Assembly (NCBI RefSeq): GCF_006546835.1
Contig: NZ_VICB01000003.1
Coordinates: forward strand, 124,001 to 188,000
Reading direction: 5' to 3'
Length of the DNA stretch: 64,000 nucleotides
Source of the DNA: Actinomyces johnsonii
GTDB lineage: Bacteria > Actinomycetota > Actinomycetes > Actinomycetales > Actinomycetaceae
This document shows, piece after piece, positions 53,188 through 63,111 of this stretch (the first letter of the stretch is position 1; every line of letters starts with the position of its first letter). The translations under genes and the position numbers were made by a program. The notes beneath the pieces are model-generated. The model was not told the DNA's origin, ran no database searches, and worked only from the letters and a program-made list of their open reading frames with translations.

Positions 53188-53605
53188 GCTGGGTCCTTCG
53201 AGGGTCGGGAAAACTGCGTCGGTCCAGGTTGTGATCGGTACCCGGGTCCGTCGCGGGACGGGTACCGGGACCACCCCGCGATACCGAGTCAGGGAACGCG
53301 GTACTGCCCTGGTGGCGCACGGACCGGGGATCCGGCCACTCGGAAAGACTACCCGAGGACCTCGTGGTGCCGACTGCCTGACGGGTCACGGTCGCGGCGC
53401 TCCGGCGTCGACCGGTGGTCCCTCGTCGCGGGCGGCAACGGGTGGTGGAGGGCGCCGCCCGGGAGGGCTCCGGATGCTGGAGCCGTTCGCCTTCGGAGTG
53501 CTCCCGGCTCCCGTATGGTGGAATCTTCGCCGTGGTGCGGTGGTTCAGGACAGTGTGCTGGGGTTTACTAGGGGGGTGCAAGCAAACGCAGGGGAGAGGG
53601 AGACG
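53188..53605. other. divergent promoter region, LRV gene / PP2C operon
   Basis: Contains TTTACT (53564-53569), a possible -10 for the rightward operon about 37 nt before the PP2C start. No gene is supported in the stretch. Confidence 0.4.
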
Positions 53606-54463
53606 ATGACCGAGCACGTTCGTGCCGATGCCGAAGCCCTGGCGATCCGTGGCGCCGACGGCGTCGGGGCTTCCGGGGTCGTCGTCGGCGCGGCCACCGA
53701 CGTGGGGCGCCTGCGTACGATCAACGAGGACGGCTACCTCGCCATCGCCCCGGCCTTCGTCGTCGTCGATGGAATGGGCGGGCACGCCGCCGGCCGGATG
53801 GCCACGCAGGTCGCCCTCGACTCCCTCTACTCGCTGGCCGGAACCACCGTCACCGATGTGGAGACGGTGGTCCGCGCGGTGATGGCCGCCCAGGAGGCGA
53901 TTGTCGCCATCCCATCCCATGCCGCCTACCTGCCCGGCGCGACGATCGCCGGCGTCGTCTTGGCCTGGATGCAGGACGAGCATGGGGTGACGCGGCCGAC
54001 CTGGGTCATCTTCAACATCGGTGACGCCCGGGTCTACCTGCTGCGCGACGACATGCTCTCCCAGGTCACCCGGGACCACTCCCGGGTTCAGATCCTGGTC
54101 GAGACCGGCGAGATCACCCCCGAGCAGGCACGGCGCGACCCCCGCCGCAATGTCGTCACCCGCGCGCTGGGAGGGGGGATCGCCGACTCCGCCGTCCCCG
54201 ATCTCTACAGCGTCCCGGTCGCCGCCGGAGACCGCCTGCTCGTGTGCTCCGACGGTCTGAGCGACGAGCTCGACGACGAGGCCATCGCCACCGTGCTGGC
54301 CGCCGGCTACACGGCGCAGCGCACGGCCGAGCTCCTGGTCGCGGCCTCACTGGAGGGTGGCGGTCACGACAACACCACGGCCGTCGTCGTCGACTCCATC
54401 GAGGTTCCGACCCCCGCTCACGCAGCCGTCCCCGGTGTCGCCGCCGTTCAGGAGGCGCAGTGA
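53606..54463 (+). CDS. PP2C-family Ser/Thr protein phosphatase
   Basis: 285 residues. Metal-binding motifs of the PppA/PstP type: TDVGRLRTINEDGYL, FVVVDGMGGHAAG, ATIAGVVLAW, FNIGDARVYLLR, LVCSDGLSDELDD and GGGHDNTTAVVV. No membrane helix, so cytoplasmic. The ATG follows GAGAGGGAG. It overlaps the FHA gene by 4 nt, which suggests it dephosphorylates proteins read by FHA domains. The matching Ser/Thr kinase is not in the window. Confidence 0.94.
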   Translation: MTEHVRADAEALAIRGADGVGASGVVVGAATDVGRLRTINEDGYLAIAPAFVVVDGMGGHAAGRMATQVALDSLYSLAGTTVTDVETVVRAVMAAQEAIVAIPSHAAYLPGATIAGVVLAWMQDEHGVTRPTWVIFNIGDARVYLLRDDMLSQVTRDHSRVQILVETGEITPEQARRDPRRNVVTRALGGGIADSAVPDLYSVPVAAGDRLLVCSDGLSDELDDEAIATVLAAGYTAQRTAELLVAASLEGGGHDNTTAVVVDSIEVPTPAHAAVPGVAAVQEAQ

Positions 54464-55863
54464 CCGCTTCCCCGATCTCCCCGATTCCCCGGCCGGGCGA
54501 GCGCGTTCCGCTGCCTGCGGGGCTGACGCGCCTGGCGGACGGGTCCCTGCGGGCCGACGGCGTTGATGGGGTCGCCGTCATCAGTCCTGCCGCCGGGGTC
54601 GAGTCCCGCACTGTTTCCGTCGAGGCGGGGCTCCGGGTCCTCGAGGCCCTGGGGGGCACCTACCTGCCCACGGTGGGGCCGACGGCGTCGAGTGCGACGA
54701 CCACGGCTACGCGGTCGTCCGGGCTGCGGACCGCGGCCTTCGGCGATCTCGACGACGGCGCTCGCGGCGCGGACAGGAGTCCGGGCGGTGGCGCTCCGGC
54801 GGAGCCCAGCGACGAGACCACACTGCTCAAGCCTGTCTCCCTGGTCACGGAGCTGCCGCGAGACGCGGCCCCGACGCACCCGGAACCCGAGAGAGTCCCC
54901 GGTCCGGATAACGATGATGCCGCAACCGTCGCTGATGGTGCGGGCGCCGCGGTCGGGCTCGACGCGGGAACGAGCGCCGCGGTCGGCGACGAGGACTCCG
55001 CCGCGCAGCCGGCAGCGCCGAACCCCGGAGATTCCTCTCCCGAGCTTTTGGAGACGGGTGTCTGGGAGGATCCCGACGACGCCTCTGACCCCCTTGGCGA
55101 GAGCCGGGGGCACGACGGTGCCGATGGGGCCGACACCGGCGACGTTGGCACATTCCCCGACTATCCCGAGCCCGAACCCGGTTCGGGGCGCCGTCGTCGT
55201 CGGGGCGCCCACCGGGCCCCGACGGCTCCCTCGGCCGGCTCGGGCGAGCAGCCGACGGCGGATACCCCCACGGCGTCGGACAACTCCAAGAGCAAGCAGC
55301 CCCAGCCGGTTCGCGCTCCCCAGCCCCTGGAAGCGCTGCCCAACACCGAGGTCGTCTCCGCCTCGGAGGCCGCTCTCATCGCGGCGCCCCCCGTACGGGC
55401 CTCGATCTGCCCCCGGGGTCACGCCAACCCGCCCGAGATCCGCGAGTGCCTGACCTGCTCGCAGCCCCTGACGGGAGTGTTCTCCTATGTGCGACGACCG
55501 GCGCTGGCCACGCTGACCCTGTCGACCGGCGCCGCCGTTGAGGTGGCCGGTGACGTCGTGATCGGACGTGCTCCTCAGGTGCCGGGCGGGGATGACCCGC
55601 ACATCGTGGCTCTGGTGGCGGTGCCCAGTCCGCAGCACATGGTCTCGCGCTCCCATCTCATGCTCACGACCTCGGGATGGAGCATCCTGGTTCAGGATCT
55701 CGGTTCGTCCAACGGCACGGTGCTGGCGCGGCCCGGCGCGACGCCCGTCCTGCTGGGCTCGGGCGTGCCGACGCCGGTCTTCATGGGGGACCTGATGGAT
55801 ATCGGCGACGGCGTGACACTTCGCATTGATCCGCCGGCATGGCTGAGACCCCAAAGTGGTTGA
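54460..55863 (+). CDS. FHA-domain protein with zinc-ribbon
   Basis: 467 residues from GTG 54460 (GGAGG 5 nt upstream, GTGA overlap with the phosphatase). About 300 N-terminal residues are low-complexity. Then a four-ligand knuckle (CPRGHANPPEIRECLTC) and a C-terminal FHA phosphothreonine-reading domain (VIGRAPQ; HMVSRSHLMLTTSGW; VQDLGSSNGTVL). The zinc-ribbon/FHA pairing is common in actinobacterial secretion or cell-wall regulators. Confidence 0.9.
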   Translation: MTASPISPIPRPGERVPLPAGLTRLADGSLRADGVDGVAVISPAAGVESRTVSVEAGLRVLEALGGTYLPTVGPTASSATTTATRSSGLRTAAFGDLDDGARGADRSPGGGAPAEPSDETTLLKPVSLVTELPRDAAPTHPEPERVPGPDNDDAATVADGAGAAVGLDAGTSAAVGDEDSAAQPAAPNPGDSSPELLETGVWEDPDDASDPLGESRGHDGADGADTGDVGTFPDYPEPEPGSGRRRRRGAHRAPTAPSAGSGEQPTADTPTASDNSKSKQPQPVRAPQPLEALPNTEVVSASEAALIAAPPVRASICPRGHANPPEIRECLTCSQPLTGVFSYVRRPALATLTLSTGAAVEVAGDVVIGRAPQVPGGDDPHIVALVAVPSPQHMVSRSHLMLTTSGWSILVQDLGSSNGTVLARPGATPVLLGSGVPTPVFMGDLMDIGDGVTLRIDPPAWLRPQSG

Positions 55864-56026
55864 GGTCACATTCTGCTCGACAATGCTTCGCCGGTGCGGA
55901 ATCGGGTTGTCGGCAAGACTTATCCCGGGCGCCTACAACGACTCATAAAGAATTGATGCAATAGCAGCCCCGTCGTTGCGCTGCTGACCACTCCGGCACG
56001 AGGCCGGACCTGTGGAAGGAGATTTC

Positions 56027-56860
56027 ATGAGCGACCTGACCTGGACGGAGATGCCGGAGGTCAATCCGGACCAGCCTGACGAGCTCGTCTTGGACTTCTC
56101 CGGCGAAATCCATCGGGTGGCCTCCACCGACACCTTCGTCATCGGTCGAGGGGGCGACCTGGACATCGATGACAACCCCTACCTCCATCGCCGCTTCCTG
56201 GTCTTCGCCTATTCCGAGAAGCTGTGGTGGATCGCCAACGAGGGGAGCCGGTTGTCGGCCACGCTGACCGACGGCGAGGGGCTGGTCCAGTCGCGCCTGG
56301 CTCCTGGAGCCCGCATCCCCCTGGTCTTCCCCCGAGTCATCCTCACCTTCTCCGCCGGCCCGACCACCTATGAGATCAACCTCATCACCTCCGGGGAGGA
56401 CCACTTCTCCGGGATTGACGGCGTGCGCCAGTCCACGGGACAGACCACTATCGGGGTAACCCCGATGACCCGCTCCCAGCTGCTGCTCGTCCTGGCGCTG
56501 TCCGAGCCGGTGCTCAAGCGGGCCGGGACCGGGGCCGCCGAGATCCCCTCCTCCGCGGCGGCCGCGGCGCGCCTGGGGTGGCCGTTGACCAAGTTCAACC
56601 GCAAGCTCGACAACGTCTGCGAGAAGCTCGACAGGGTGGGTGTGCGCGGGCTGCGCGGCGGACGCGTTGCCGGGGCCGCCTCCAACCGGCGCACCGCGCT
56701 GGTGGAGCATGCCGTATCCACTCTCATGGTCACAGCCGAGGACCTCTACATGCTCGATGAGGAGCAGGCCGCCAACCGGGCGGCCGTCGATGAGACGGCC
56801 GAGCGCTCGGCGACCACCGCTCCGGTGGCCCAGAGCTCGCCCACGGCATCGAGGCGATGA
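56027..56860 (+). CDS. FHA-like domain protein with helical C-terminus
   Basis: 277 residues from ATG 56027 (GGAAGGAG upstream). The N-terminal 110 residues follow an FHA-like pattern (FVIGRGGDLDIDDNPYLHRR; FAYSEKLWWIANEG; FPRVILTFSAGPTTYEINL). A helical domain follows (LLLVLALSEPVLKRAG; AARLGWPLTKFNRKLDNVCE) that looks like a winged-helix or sigma-like DNA- or protein-binding unit. Its Ser-His FHA pair is altered (Leu-His), so phosphopeptide binding is uncertain. Confidence 0.78.
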   Translation: MSDLTWTEMPEVNPDQPDELVLDFSGEIHRVASTDTFVIGRGGDLDIDDNPYLHRRFLVFAYSEKLWWIANEGSRLSATLTDGEGLVQSRLAPGARIPLVFPRVILTFSAGPTTYEINLITSGEDHFSGIDGVRQSTGQTTIGVTPMTRSQLLLVLALSEPVLKRAGTGAAEIPSSAAAAARLGWPLTKFNRKLDNVCEKLDRVGVRGLRGGRVAGAASNRRTALVEHAVSTLMVTAEDLYMLDEEQAANRAAVDETAERSATTAPVAQSSPTASRR

Positions 56861-56861
56861 C

Positions 56862-57797
56862 GTGGCGCGGAGCGTGATGCATGACCAGGACGACGCCGAT
56901 CCTCCCGAGGAGATGGAACCGAGGGAGGAGGAAGAGGCGCAGGACAGTGAACCCGCCTCCAAGAGCGCGTTCTTCGACGAGGTTCTGGCGGAAGAATCCG
57001 AGGAGCCCGACGCATCGGAAGGCGATCAGCGCCGTCATGCCCGACGCCGTCGCGCCCGGCGCTGGGGGGTGGCGCTCCTGGTGCTCGTTGTCGTCCTGAC
57101 GGCCGGGGCCGTCGGCGCGGAGTACCTCGTGCGCAGTCAGATCGACGCCGCGGTGCGTTCCGCCCTGCCGGGGCTCAGCTCGGACGCGAGAATCGCCACC
57201 ACGGGGATCGTCCTGCGCCAGCTCGCCGGTGGTTCGCTGGACAGCCTGGCGGTGGACTCCGAGAGCCTGGAGATCACTCCCAAGGGCCAGGGTGGCGCCA
57301 CGATCACGCTCAGTGACGTCGACGTCGACCTCAGCCGCATCAGCCTGCGCTCGCCCTACCCGACAGATACGGTGACGGTATCCGGCACCGTCAGCTGGCG
57401 GCAGGTGGCCGCACTCGCCGCCAAATCGCACCCGAAGATGCAGGGCATGACCCTTCAGGCCAAGCGGACGGGGACGAGCGCCCAGGATCCGGGAGCCATC
57501 CAGGCCTCGGCCTCCCTGCTTGGCATCGACGGCGAGGCGGAGATCGTACCGTCGGTGGGGGCCGACGGCAGCCTGGTGCTGACCATCACCTCCACCCGGA
57601 TAGGAGGGGACGAGACTGGGGTGGATGTCGACACAGCGGAGAGCAGTCTGCTCGGCTACGTCGGACTGGACTCCCCGCAGATCACGGTTCCAGCCGGATC
57701 CTTGCCGCAGGGTCTGCACCCCACCAGTGCGATCGTCACTGACGACGGGCTCCGGCTGAGCCTGACCGGGAACCAGGTGAACCTCGGCCGTCTGTGA
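56862..57797 (+). CDS. LmeA-like (DUF2993) membrane-anchored protein
   Basis: 311 residues. An acidic cytoplasmic N-terminus (EEEEAQDSEPASKSAFFDEV), one helix (about 67-89; GVALLVLVVVLTAGAVGAEY), then a DUF2993 domain starting RSQIDAAVRSALPG. Mycobacterial LmeA binds phospholipid and helps lipomannan maturation outside the membrane. The start at 56862 is 1 nt after the previous stop; ATG 56877 is an alternative. Confidence 0.8.
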   Translation: MARSVMHDQDDADPPEEMEPREEEEAQDSEPASKSAFFDEVLAEESEEPDASEGDQRRHARRRRARRWGVALLVLVVVLTAGAVGAEYLVRSQIDAAVRSALPGLSSDARIATTGIVLRQLAGGSLDSLAVDSESLEITPKGQGGATITLSDVDVDLSRISLRSPYPTDTVTVSGTVSWRQVAALAAKSHPKMQGMTLQAKRTGTSAQDPGAIQASASLLGIDGEAEIVPSVGADGSLVLTITSTRIGGDETGVDVDTAESSLLGYVGLDSPQITVPAGSLPQGLHPTSAIVTDDGLRLSLTGNQVNLGRL

Positions 57798-58035
57798 GCC
57801 GGAGGACGCCGGCCCGACGACGATTCGTCTCACATTTCCTCTGAACCCACGTGATGGCGGCGAAAGATGAGGCTGCTGCGCGCCGGTGGGGAGTACTTCC
57901 CCCTCCCGGGTGCCCCAGACTCCGTCGGCTCGTATAGCCTGCCGACACATCGCGTTTCCGCCTTTCCGTCTTTCGACCTTTCCGATCGCGAGCACGCTGC
58001 GTGAGGGATCACGCAGGACCCGAGCAAGGAGAACC

Positions 58036-59352
58036 ATGAGCATGCAGCCCGAGCACCGCGCCCAGCCCGGCAGTCAGCCGGGTAGTTGGGGCGGTGGTCA
58101 GTCGACCGGGCAGCCCTCCGGTCAGCCCGCCATGCCCTCCCCGGGGCAGGGAGGCCCGGCCATGGTCCAGCAGCCGCCTTCTTTCCCGCCCCAGGCCGAC
58201 CCGCTGGCCTCCGGGGCGCTCGCATCCTCGTCGGCTCCCTCGTCGGCGAGGGTGACGGTTCCCGGCTACCCCTCCGGGCCCGCGGCTCCGGCGGAGGAGG
58301 GTCCCGGTACCGGGCCGCTGCCCTCGCGCGAGGCGCTGCGCCGAGAGGCCCGCGTCGCCTCCAGCCGCCGGGGCGCCGGGGACGCCGACGTCGAGCGCGC
58401 CGGTGCGCTGCTGAAATCGGTGGCCGACATCTTCTCCCAGCGCGTCGTCGGCCAGGAGCAGCTGCGCACGGCCCTGGTCACCTCGCTGATGTCCAGCGGT
58501 CACATCCTGCTGGAGTCCGTGCCCGGGCTGGCCAAGACGACCGCCGCCCAGACTCTTGCCTCCGCCGTCTCCGGCTCCTTCCGCCGCATCCAGTGCACGC
58601 CCGACCTCATGCCCAACGACATCGTGGGCACCCAGATCCTCAACTCCTCCACCGGCGAGATGACCACTCAGCTGGGGCCGGTCCACGCCAATATCGTCCT
58701 GCTCGACGAGATCAACCGCTCCAGTGCCAAGACCCAGTCGGCCATGCTCGAGGCCATGCAGGAGCGCCAGACCTCCATTGGCGGCGTCGTCTACCCGCTG
58801 CCGCACCCCTTCATGGTCCTGGCCACCCAGAACCCCATCGAGGAGGAGGGGACCTACGTCCTTCCCGAGGCTCAGATGGACCGCTTCCTCATGAAGGAGG
58901 TGCTCACCTACCCGCGGCCCTCGGAGGAGGCCGACGTCCTGGACCGGATCTCGAACGGCACCTTCGACCAGCCCGTAACCGGGCGCCCCATCTCCACCGA
59001 CGACGTCGAGTGGCTCCAGCGGGCCGCCGAGCGGGTCTACGTCGACCCCGTCATCAAGCAGTACATCGTCGCCCTGATCAACACCTCCCGCGGAGGAGGG
59101 CCCCGGCCCGTGCCCGGCCTGGACCGGCAGGTGCGCGTGGGCGCCTCCCCGCGCGGCGGTATCGCGCTGATGAAGGTGGCCCAGGCCGTCGCCCTCCAAG
59201 AGGGGCGCACTTACGTCATCCCCGACGACGTCCGTCTTCTGCGCCACGGGGTGCTGCGCCACCGACTGGTGCTCACCTATGACGCCCTGGCCGACGGCAT
59301 CGCCCCCGAGGCGATCATCGACGCCATCTTCGCCGCCGTCCCCACGCCCTGA
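58036..59352 (+). CDS. MoxR-family AAA+ ATPase
   Basis: 438 residues. About 110 disordered Gln/Pro/Gly-rich residues precede the ATPase. VGQEQLRTAL, ESVPGLAKTTAAQT (Walker A), LLDEINRSSAKTQSAMLEAM (Walker B), ATQNPIEEEGTYVLPEAQ and DRFLMK are MoxR hallmarks. MoxR proteins act as chaperones with VWA partners, which follow in this operon. The ATG has AAGGAG 7 nt upstream. Confidence 0.95.
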   Translation: MSMQPEHRAQPGSQPGSWGGGQSTGQPSGQPAMPSPGQGGPAMVQQPPSFPPQADPLASGALASSSAPSSARVTVPGYPSGPAAPAEEGPGTGPLPSREALRREARVASSRRGAGDADVERAGALLKSVADIFSQRVVGQEQLRTALVTSLMSSGHILLESVPGLAKTTAAQTLASAVSGSFRRIQCTPDLMPNDIVGTQILNSSTGEMTTQLGPVHANIVLLDEINRSSAKTQSAMLEAMQERQTSIGGVVYPLPHPFMVLATQNPIEEEGTYVLPEAQMDRFLMKEVLTYPRPSEEADVLDRISNGTFDQPVTGRPISTDDVEWLQRAAERVYVDPVIKQYIVALINTSRGGGPRPVPGLDRQVRVGASPRGGIALMKVAQAVALQEGRTYVIPDDVRLLRHGVLRHRLVLTYDALADGIAPEAIIDAIFAAVPTP

Positions 59353-59375
59353 TCCCGGTGGGGACCCGCTGAGCG

Positions 59376-60380
59376 ATGAGTATGGAGGCACCTGACGCTC
59401 CCGCAGCGCCCGAGTCCGAGCCCGGAGGCGGGCGGCGCGGCGCGCGGATCGAGCGTCTGCGCGCGGCCCTGAGCCTGCCGACCCTGCGGCGGGCCACGGG
59501 GCTGCTCGACGGGCGCCACAAGTCGGTTTTCGTCGGGCGTGGGCAGGACTTCGACGACATGTCCTTCTACCGGCCCGGGGACGACATCTCCGACATCGAC
59601 TGGAAGTCCTCGGCCCGCCTGGGCCAGCCGGTTATCAAACGCTACCAGCGCGAGTCCATGATGCCGCTGGTCCTGGCCGTGGACACGGGCCGGACCATGG
59701 CTGCGATGGCTCCCTCGGGGGAGGACAAGCGCGACCTTGCTCTGGGGGTCGCCGAGGTCTTCGCCTACCTGGCCCGGATGCGCGGCGACTCGGTGGCGCT
59801 CGTGGCCGGGGACGCCGGCCGGACGATCTCGCGCCCGGCGCGCTCGGGGGCCAAGCACGTCGAGACCCTGCTGACCTTGCTGGCCCGCACCTTCGAGGAC
59901 CTTGACGTGCCCGTGGCCGGGGCGCCGGACGGCGTGTTCGAGCTGGCGCCCGGAGCACCCTCCTCCAGTCTGCCGCGCCTCATGGAGAGGGTGAGCACCT
60001 GGCACCGTCGTCGCAGCCTGGTCGTCCTCATCACCGACACCGCCCATCCCGGTCCCGACGCCGCTACCTGGCTGCGGCGCCTGTCGATCCAGCACGAGGT
60101 GATCATCGTGCAGATCGAGGACGACGACCCGCTGCGTCCGGAGGGCGGTCGCGGGCGGGATATCGACCTGCCCTTCGAGATCCCCGCCTTCCTGCGCACC
60201 GATAAGTACCTGGCGGCTCAGGCCGCCGTGGTGCGCGAGCAGTGGCGCGCGGGCGTCGAGCAGGTGCTCGACGCCCGGCACCTGGAATACGGCATCGTCT
60301 CCTCCGAGGAGACCCTCATCGACTCCATCGCCGAGCTCCTCCAGCGCGAGCGCGCAGCCGTGGCCAGAGGGAGGCGGTGA
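59376..60380 (+). CDS. DUF58 protein
   Basis: 334 residues. The DUF58 core FDDMSFYRPGDDISDIDWKS is followed by a von Willebrand A-like fold (MPLVLAVDTGRTMAAM; VLITDTAHPG). It starts 23 nt after moxR, the usual pairing. No membrane helix, unlike many DUF58 proteins. Likely bridges the MoxR ATPase and the VWA proteins. Confidence 0.92.
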   Translation: MSMEAPDAPAAPESEPGGGRRGARIERLRAALSLPTLRRATGLLDGRHKSVFVGRGQDFDDMSFYRPGDDISDIDWKSSARLGQPVIKRYQRESMMPLVLAVDTGRTMAAMAPSGEDKRDLALGVAEVFAYLARMRGDSVALVAGDAGRTISRPARSGAKHVETLLTLLARTFEDLDVPVAGAPDGVFELAPGAPSSSLPRLMERVSTWHRRRSLVVLITDTAHPGPDAATWLRRLSIQHEVIIVQIEDDDPLRPEGGRGRDIDLPFEIPAFLRTDKYLAAQAAVVREQWRAGVEQVLDARHLEYGIVSSEETLIDSIAELLQRERAAVARGRR

Positions 60381-60383
60381 CCC

Positions 60384-60905
60384 GTGCAGATATGGCCCCC
60401 GGTTCTCATGCCGATATGGATGGTCATCGTGATGATCATCGGGATCCTCCTGGTGAGCGCCTGGCTGCTGCGCACCTTCCTGGTGACTCGCAGGGACACC
60501 TCCCGAGAGGTCGGAGACATCCCGATGGCGCCTCGTGAACGCCGCCAGTGGGGCGATCGCCTCACAGAGATCGCCCAGCGCTGGGAAGGCGGCGAGCTGG
60601 ACCTGCGCGAGCTGCACCTGGAGCTGGCGGCGCTGCTGCGCGGTTTCGCCGAGGCTCGCAGCGGTGAGGAGATCACCACTGCCACGGTCTCGGAGATCCT
60701 GGACATGGCCGATACCGCCGGCCCTCGCTCGGTGGAGGAGCGCCGGCGCAGCGTGCGCCAGGCGGGCCGTCCCCTGGACACCAACCCCCTGGGGCACGTC
60801 GGCGAGCTGCTCGCCGTGTGGGAGCAGCCCTCCTTCGACCGTGAGCCGGAGTCCGCCGCGGAGGAGGCCCTGAACCTTGCGCGGGAGGTGGTCACACAAT
60901 GGTGA
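60384..60905 (+). CDS. small membrane protein of the MoxR/VWA operon
   Basis: 173 residues from GTG 60384 (GGGAGGCGG upstream). One N-terminal helix (IWMVIVMIIGILLVSAWLL) and a cytoplasmic helical region with many charged residues (WGDRLTEIAQRWEGGELDLR). Its place between DUF58 and VWA genes matches the DUF4381-like component of such operons, though sequence support is slight. Confidence 0.72.
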   Translation: MQIWPPVLMPIWMVIVMIIGILLVSAWLLRTFLVTRRDTSREVGDIPMAPRERRQWGDRLTEIAQRWEGGELDLRELHLELAALLRGFAEARSGEEITTATVSEILDMADTAGPRSVEERRRSVRQAGRPLDTNPLGHVGELLAVWEQPSFDREPESAAEEALNLAREVVTQW

Positions 60906-62011
60906 TGCCCTGGTTGTTCATCATTCTTGTCGTCATCGCCGTGGCGGCGGTCATCGCGGTCTTCGTCGTCGACCGCCGTTCCGACGGGCGGTCCGGTCCC
61001 CATCCCCGCAAGCGCCTGCAGCTGCCCTGGAGACGCCGGGAGGGGCAGCGGGCCGTGGAGCTTCCGCGGCGCCTGGCCAACTCGGCGAGCCTGTTCCAGC
61101 TGCCCGCGGTGCGCTCCCGCATTCGGGCCCAGCGCTGGTTGCACGCCGGCCTGGCGGTTCTGCTGGCCACGTGCCTGCTGAGCGCCTCGGCCATCGCCGG
61201 GCGCCCCGTGCGCGTCACCGAGCGCTCCGACGCCCTGGCCAACCGCGACATCGTCCTGTGCCTGGACGTGTCGACGTCGATGGTGAGGATCGACTCCTCC
61301 GTCCTGAAGACCTTCTCCGACATCCTGGAGGACTTCGACGGTGAACGCGTGGGACTCGTGGCCTGGAACTCGGCGGCGCAGACCATCGTCCCGCTCACGG
61401 ACGACTACGAGCTGCTGCGCCAGCAGATGGACGAGCTGGGTGAGGTCCTGGACATCGACCCGCAGAACGCGACCTACAAGCAGGCCCTCCGGTACGACGC
61501 GGCCTTCGGCGGGACCCAGAACAAGAGCATCAACGGCTCTTCCCTGGCCGGCGACGGACTCGCCTCCTGTGCGCAGGCCTTCGACAACCAGGGCTTGGAG
61601 CGCTCCCGCTCCATCATCTTCGCCACCGACAACCAGGTCATCGACCCCGACAAGGAGCAGATCTACTCGCTCCCCGACGCCGTCGATCTCCTGGCGGAGC
61701 GCAAAATCCGCCTGTTCTCCATCTACGGCGCCGATGACGATCAGTCCTACCAGTACCAGCTCGACCAGAGCCCCGAGGAGTCCCGCGAGGAGCTTAAGAC
61801 CGTCTCCGAGGAGCAGGGCAATGGCCGCTTCTACGACGTCGAGGACTCCGGTACCGGGGGAAATATCGTCAAGGAGCTGGAGAAGACCGAGGTCAACGCG
61901 CTCGGGGGCCGGAAGCAGACCCGCCGCACGGACGTCCCCCAGACGTTCGTCATCGCCCTCTCCCTTGTGCTCCTGGGCTATCTGGGGCTGACCACCTGGA
62001 GGCGAGCATGA
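60899..62011 (+). CDS. VWA-domain membrane protein 1
   Basis: 370 residues. An N-terminal helix, a basic stretch and a second helix (about 83-100) lead to a von Willebrand A domain with MIDAS DVSTS (LCLDVSTSMVRID) and FATDNQVID. A third helix lies at the C-terminus (TFVIALSLVLLGYLGL), the BatA/BatB topology. It overlaps the previous gene by 7 nt and the next by 4 nt. Confidence 0.92.
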   Translation: MVMPWLFIILVVIAVAAVIAVFVVDRRSDGRSGPHPRKRLQLPWRRREGQRAVELPRRLANSASLFQLPAVRSRIRAQRWLHAGLAVLLATCLLSASAIAGRPVRVTERSDALANRDIVLCLDVSTSMVRIDSSVLKTFSDILEDFDGERVGLVAWNSAAQTIVPLTDDYELLRQQMDELGEVLDIDPQNATYKQALRYDAAFGGTQNKSINGSSLAGDGLASCAQAFDNQGLERSRSIIFATDNQVIDPDKEQIYSLPDAVDLLAERKIRLFSIYGADDDQSYQYQLDQSPEESREELKTVSEEQGNGRFYDVEDSGTGGNIVKELEKTEVNALGGRKQTRRTDVPQTFVIALSLVLLGYLGLTTWRRA

Positions 62012-63111
62012 GGCCAGTACCCGTCATTGGAGACTTCGCATTCATCCCGGTCACCTGGTGGCCCCTCGTCCTGCTCGTGACGGCGGCCCTGGCGGCCCTG
62101 CTGGTCGTCTCCCGCCGCCGCCTCATCCGAGACGCCGCCGAGCCGGCCGCCCGCAGGGCATGGTGGCGGCGCCTGGCCATCGTCGTCGTCGTGGCGCTGG
62201 CGATGGCGGGACCTGCGATCCGCGGCAGCGAGGCGATCAGCGTTTCCAACGTGGAGATCTACATGGTGGTGGACCGCACCGGATCCATGGCCGCAGAGGA
62301 CTACCAGGGCAAGGGGCCCGACGGCGTCGATCAGGCCGCCTCCACCAGGCTGGACGGGGTGCGCTCGGACATGCGCGCCATCCGGGAGGCCTTCCCGGAC
62401 TCGCGCTTCTCCATCATCGCCCTGGACAACACCGCGGCCACGGAGCTGCCACTGACCCACGACACCAACGCCGTCGACTCCTGGATCGGCTCGCTCAAGC
62501 AGGAGGTCACCGGCCATGCCACCGGCTCCTCACTGGAGGTGGCGCTGCCGGTGCTGGGCCTGGCCCTGACCCAGTCCCACCAGTCCGAGTCCAAAAACAT
62601 CCGCCTCGTCTACATCTTCTCCGACGGTGAAGCCACCGATGACGGCCGCGGCGCCCAGGAGGCCGAGAACGCGGGCATCTCCTGGCAGTCCCTGTCCGGA
62701 CTCGTCGACGGAGGCGCGGTGCTGGGCTACGGAACCACCGAGGGCGGAAAGATGCGCAGCTACGACGGCTCGGCCTCCACCGGCGAACACACCCAGTCCG
62801 ACTACATCGCCGACGGCGAGGGCGGACAGCCGGCGGTGTCAAAGATCGATGCCGATGAGCTCCAGAGCGTGGCCTCGGCCATGGGACTGCCCTACTACCA
62901 CCGCACCGGCGGGTCGGGCGACGACCCGACGAGCAAGTTCACCAACTTGGACATCGAGGCCGTCACCTCCGACGGACGGGCCAAGACGAACGCCCGGGTG
63001 TACCTGACCTGGCCCTTGGGAATCATCGCCTTCGGCCTGCTGCTGTGGGAGATCATCGACCTCATTCGAACCGACCGTCGCCTGCGGCTCCTCGTGGGAA
63101 GGGGAAGATGA
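62008..63111 (+). CDS. VWA-domain membrane protein 2
   Basis: 367 residues. Two N-terminal helices, a VWA domain with MIDAS DRTGS (EIYMVVDRTGSMAAED) and FSDGEATDD, and a C-terminal helix (WPLGIIAFGLLLWEIIDLI). ATGA overlaps join it to both neighbours. It pairs with VWA protein 1, as BatA with BatB in Gram-negative operons. Confidence 0.92.
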   Translation: MRPVPVIGDFAFIPVTWWPLVLLVTAALAALLVVSRRRLIRDAAEPAARRAWWRRLAIVVVVALAMAGPAIRGSEAISVSNVEIYMVVDRTGSMAAEDYQGKGPDGVDQAASTRLDGVRSDMRAIREAFPDSRFSIIALDNTAATELPLTHDTNAVDSWIGSLKQEVTGHATGSSLEVALPVLGLALTQSHQSESKNIRLVYIFSDGEATDDGRGAQEAENAGISWQSLSGLVDGGAVLGYGTTEGGKMRSYDGSASTGEHTQSDYIADGEGGQPAVSKIDADELQSVASAMGLPYYHRTGGSGDDPTSKFTNLDIEAVTSDGRAKTNARVYLTWPLGIIAFGLLLWEIIDLIRTDRRLRLLVGRGR

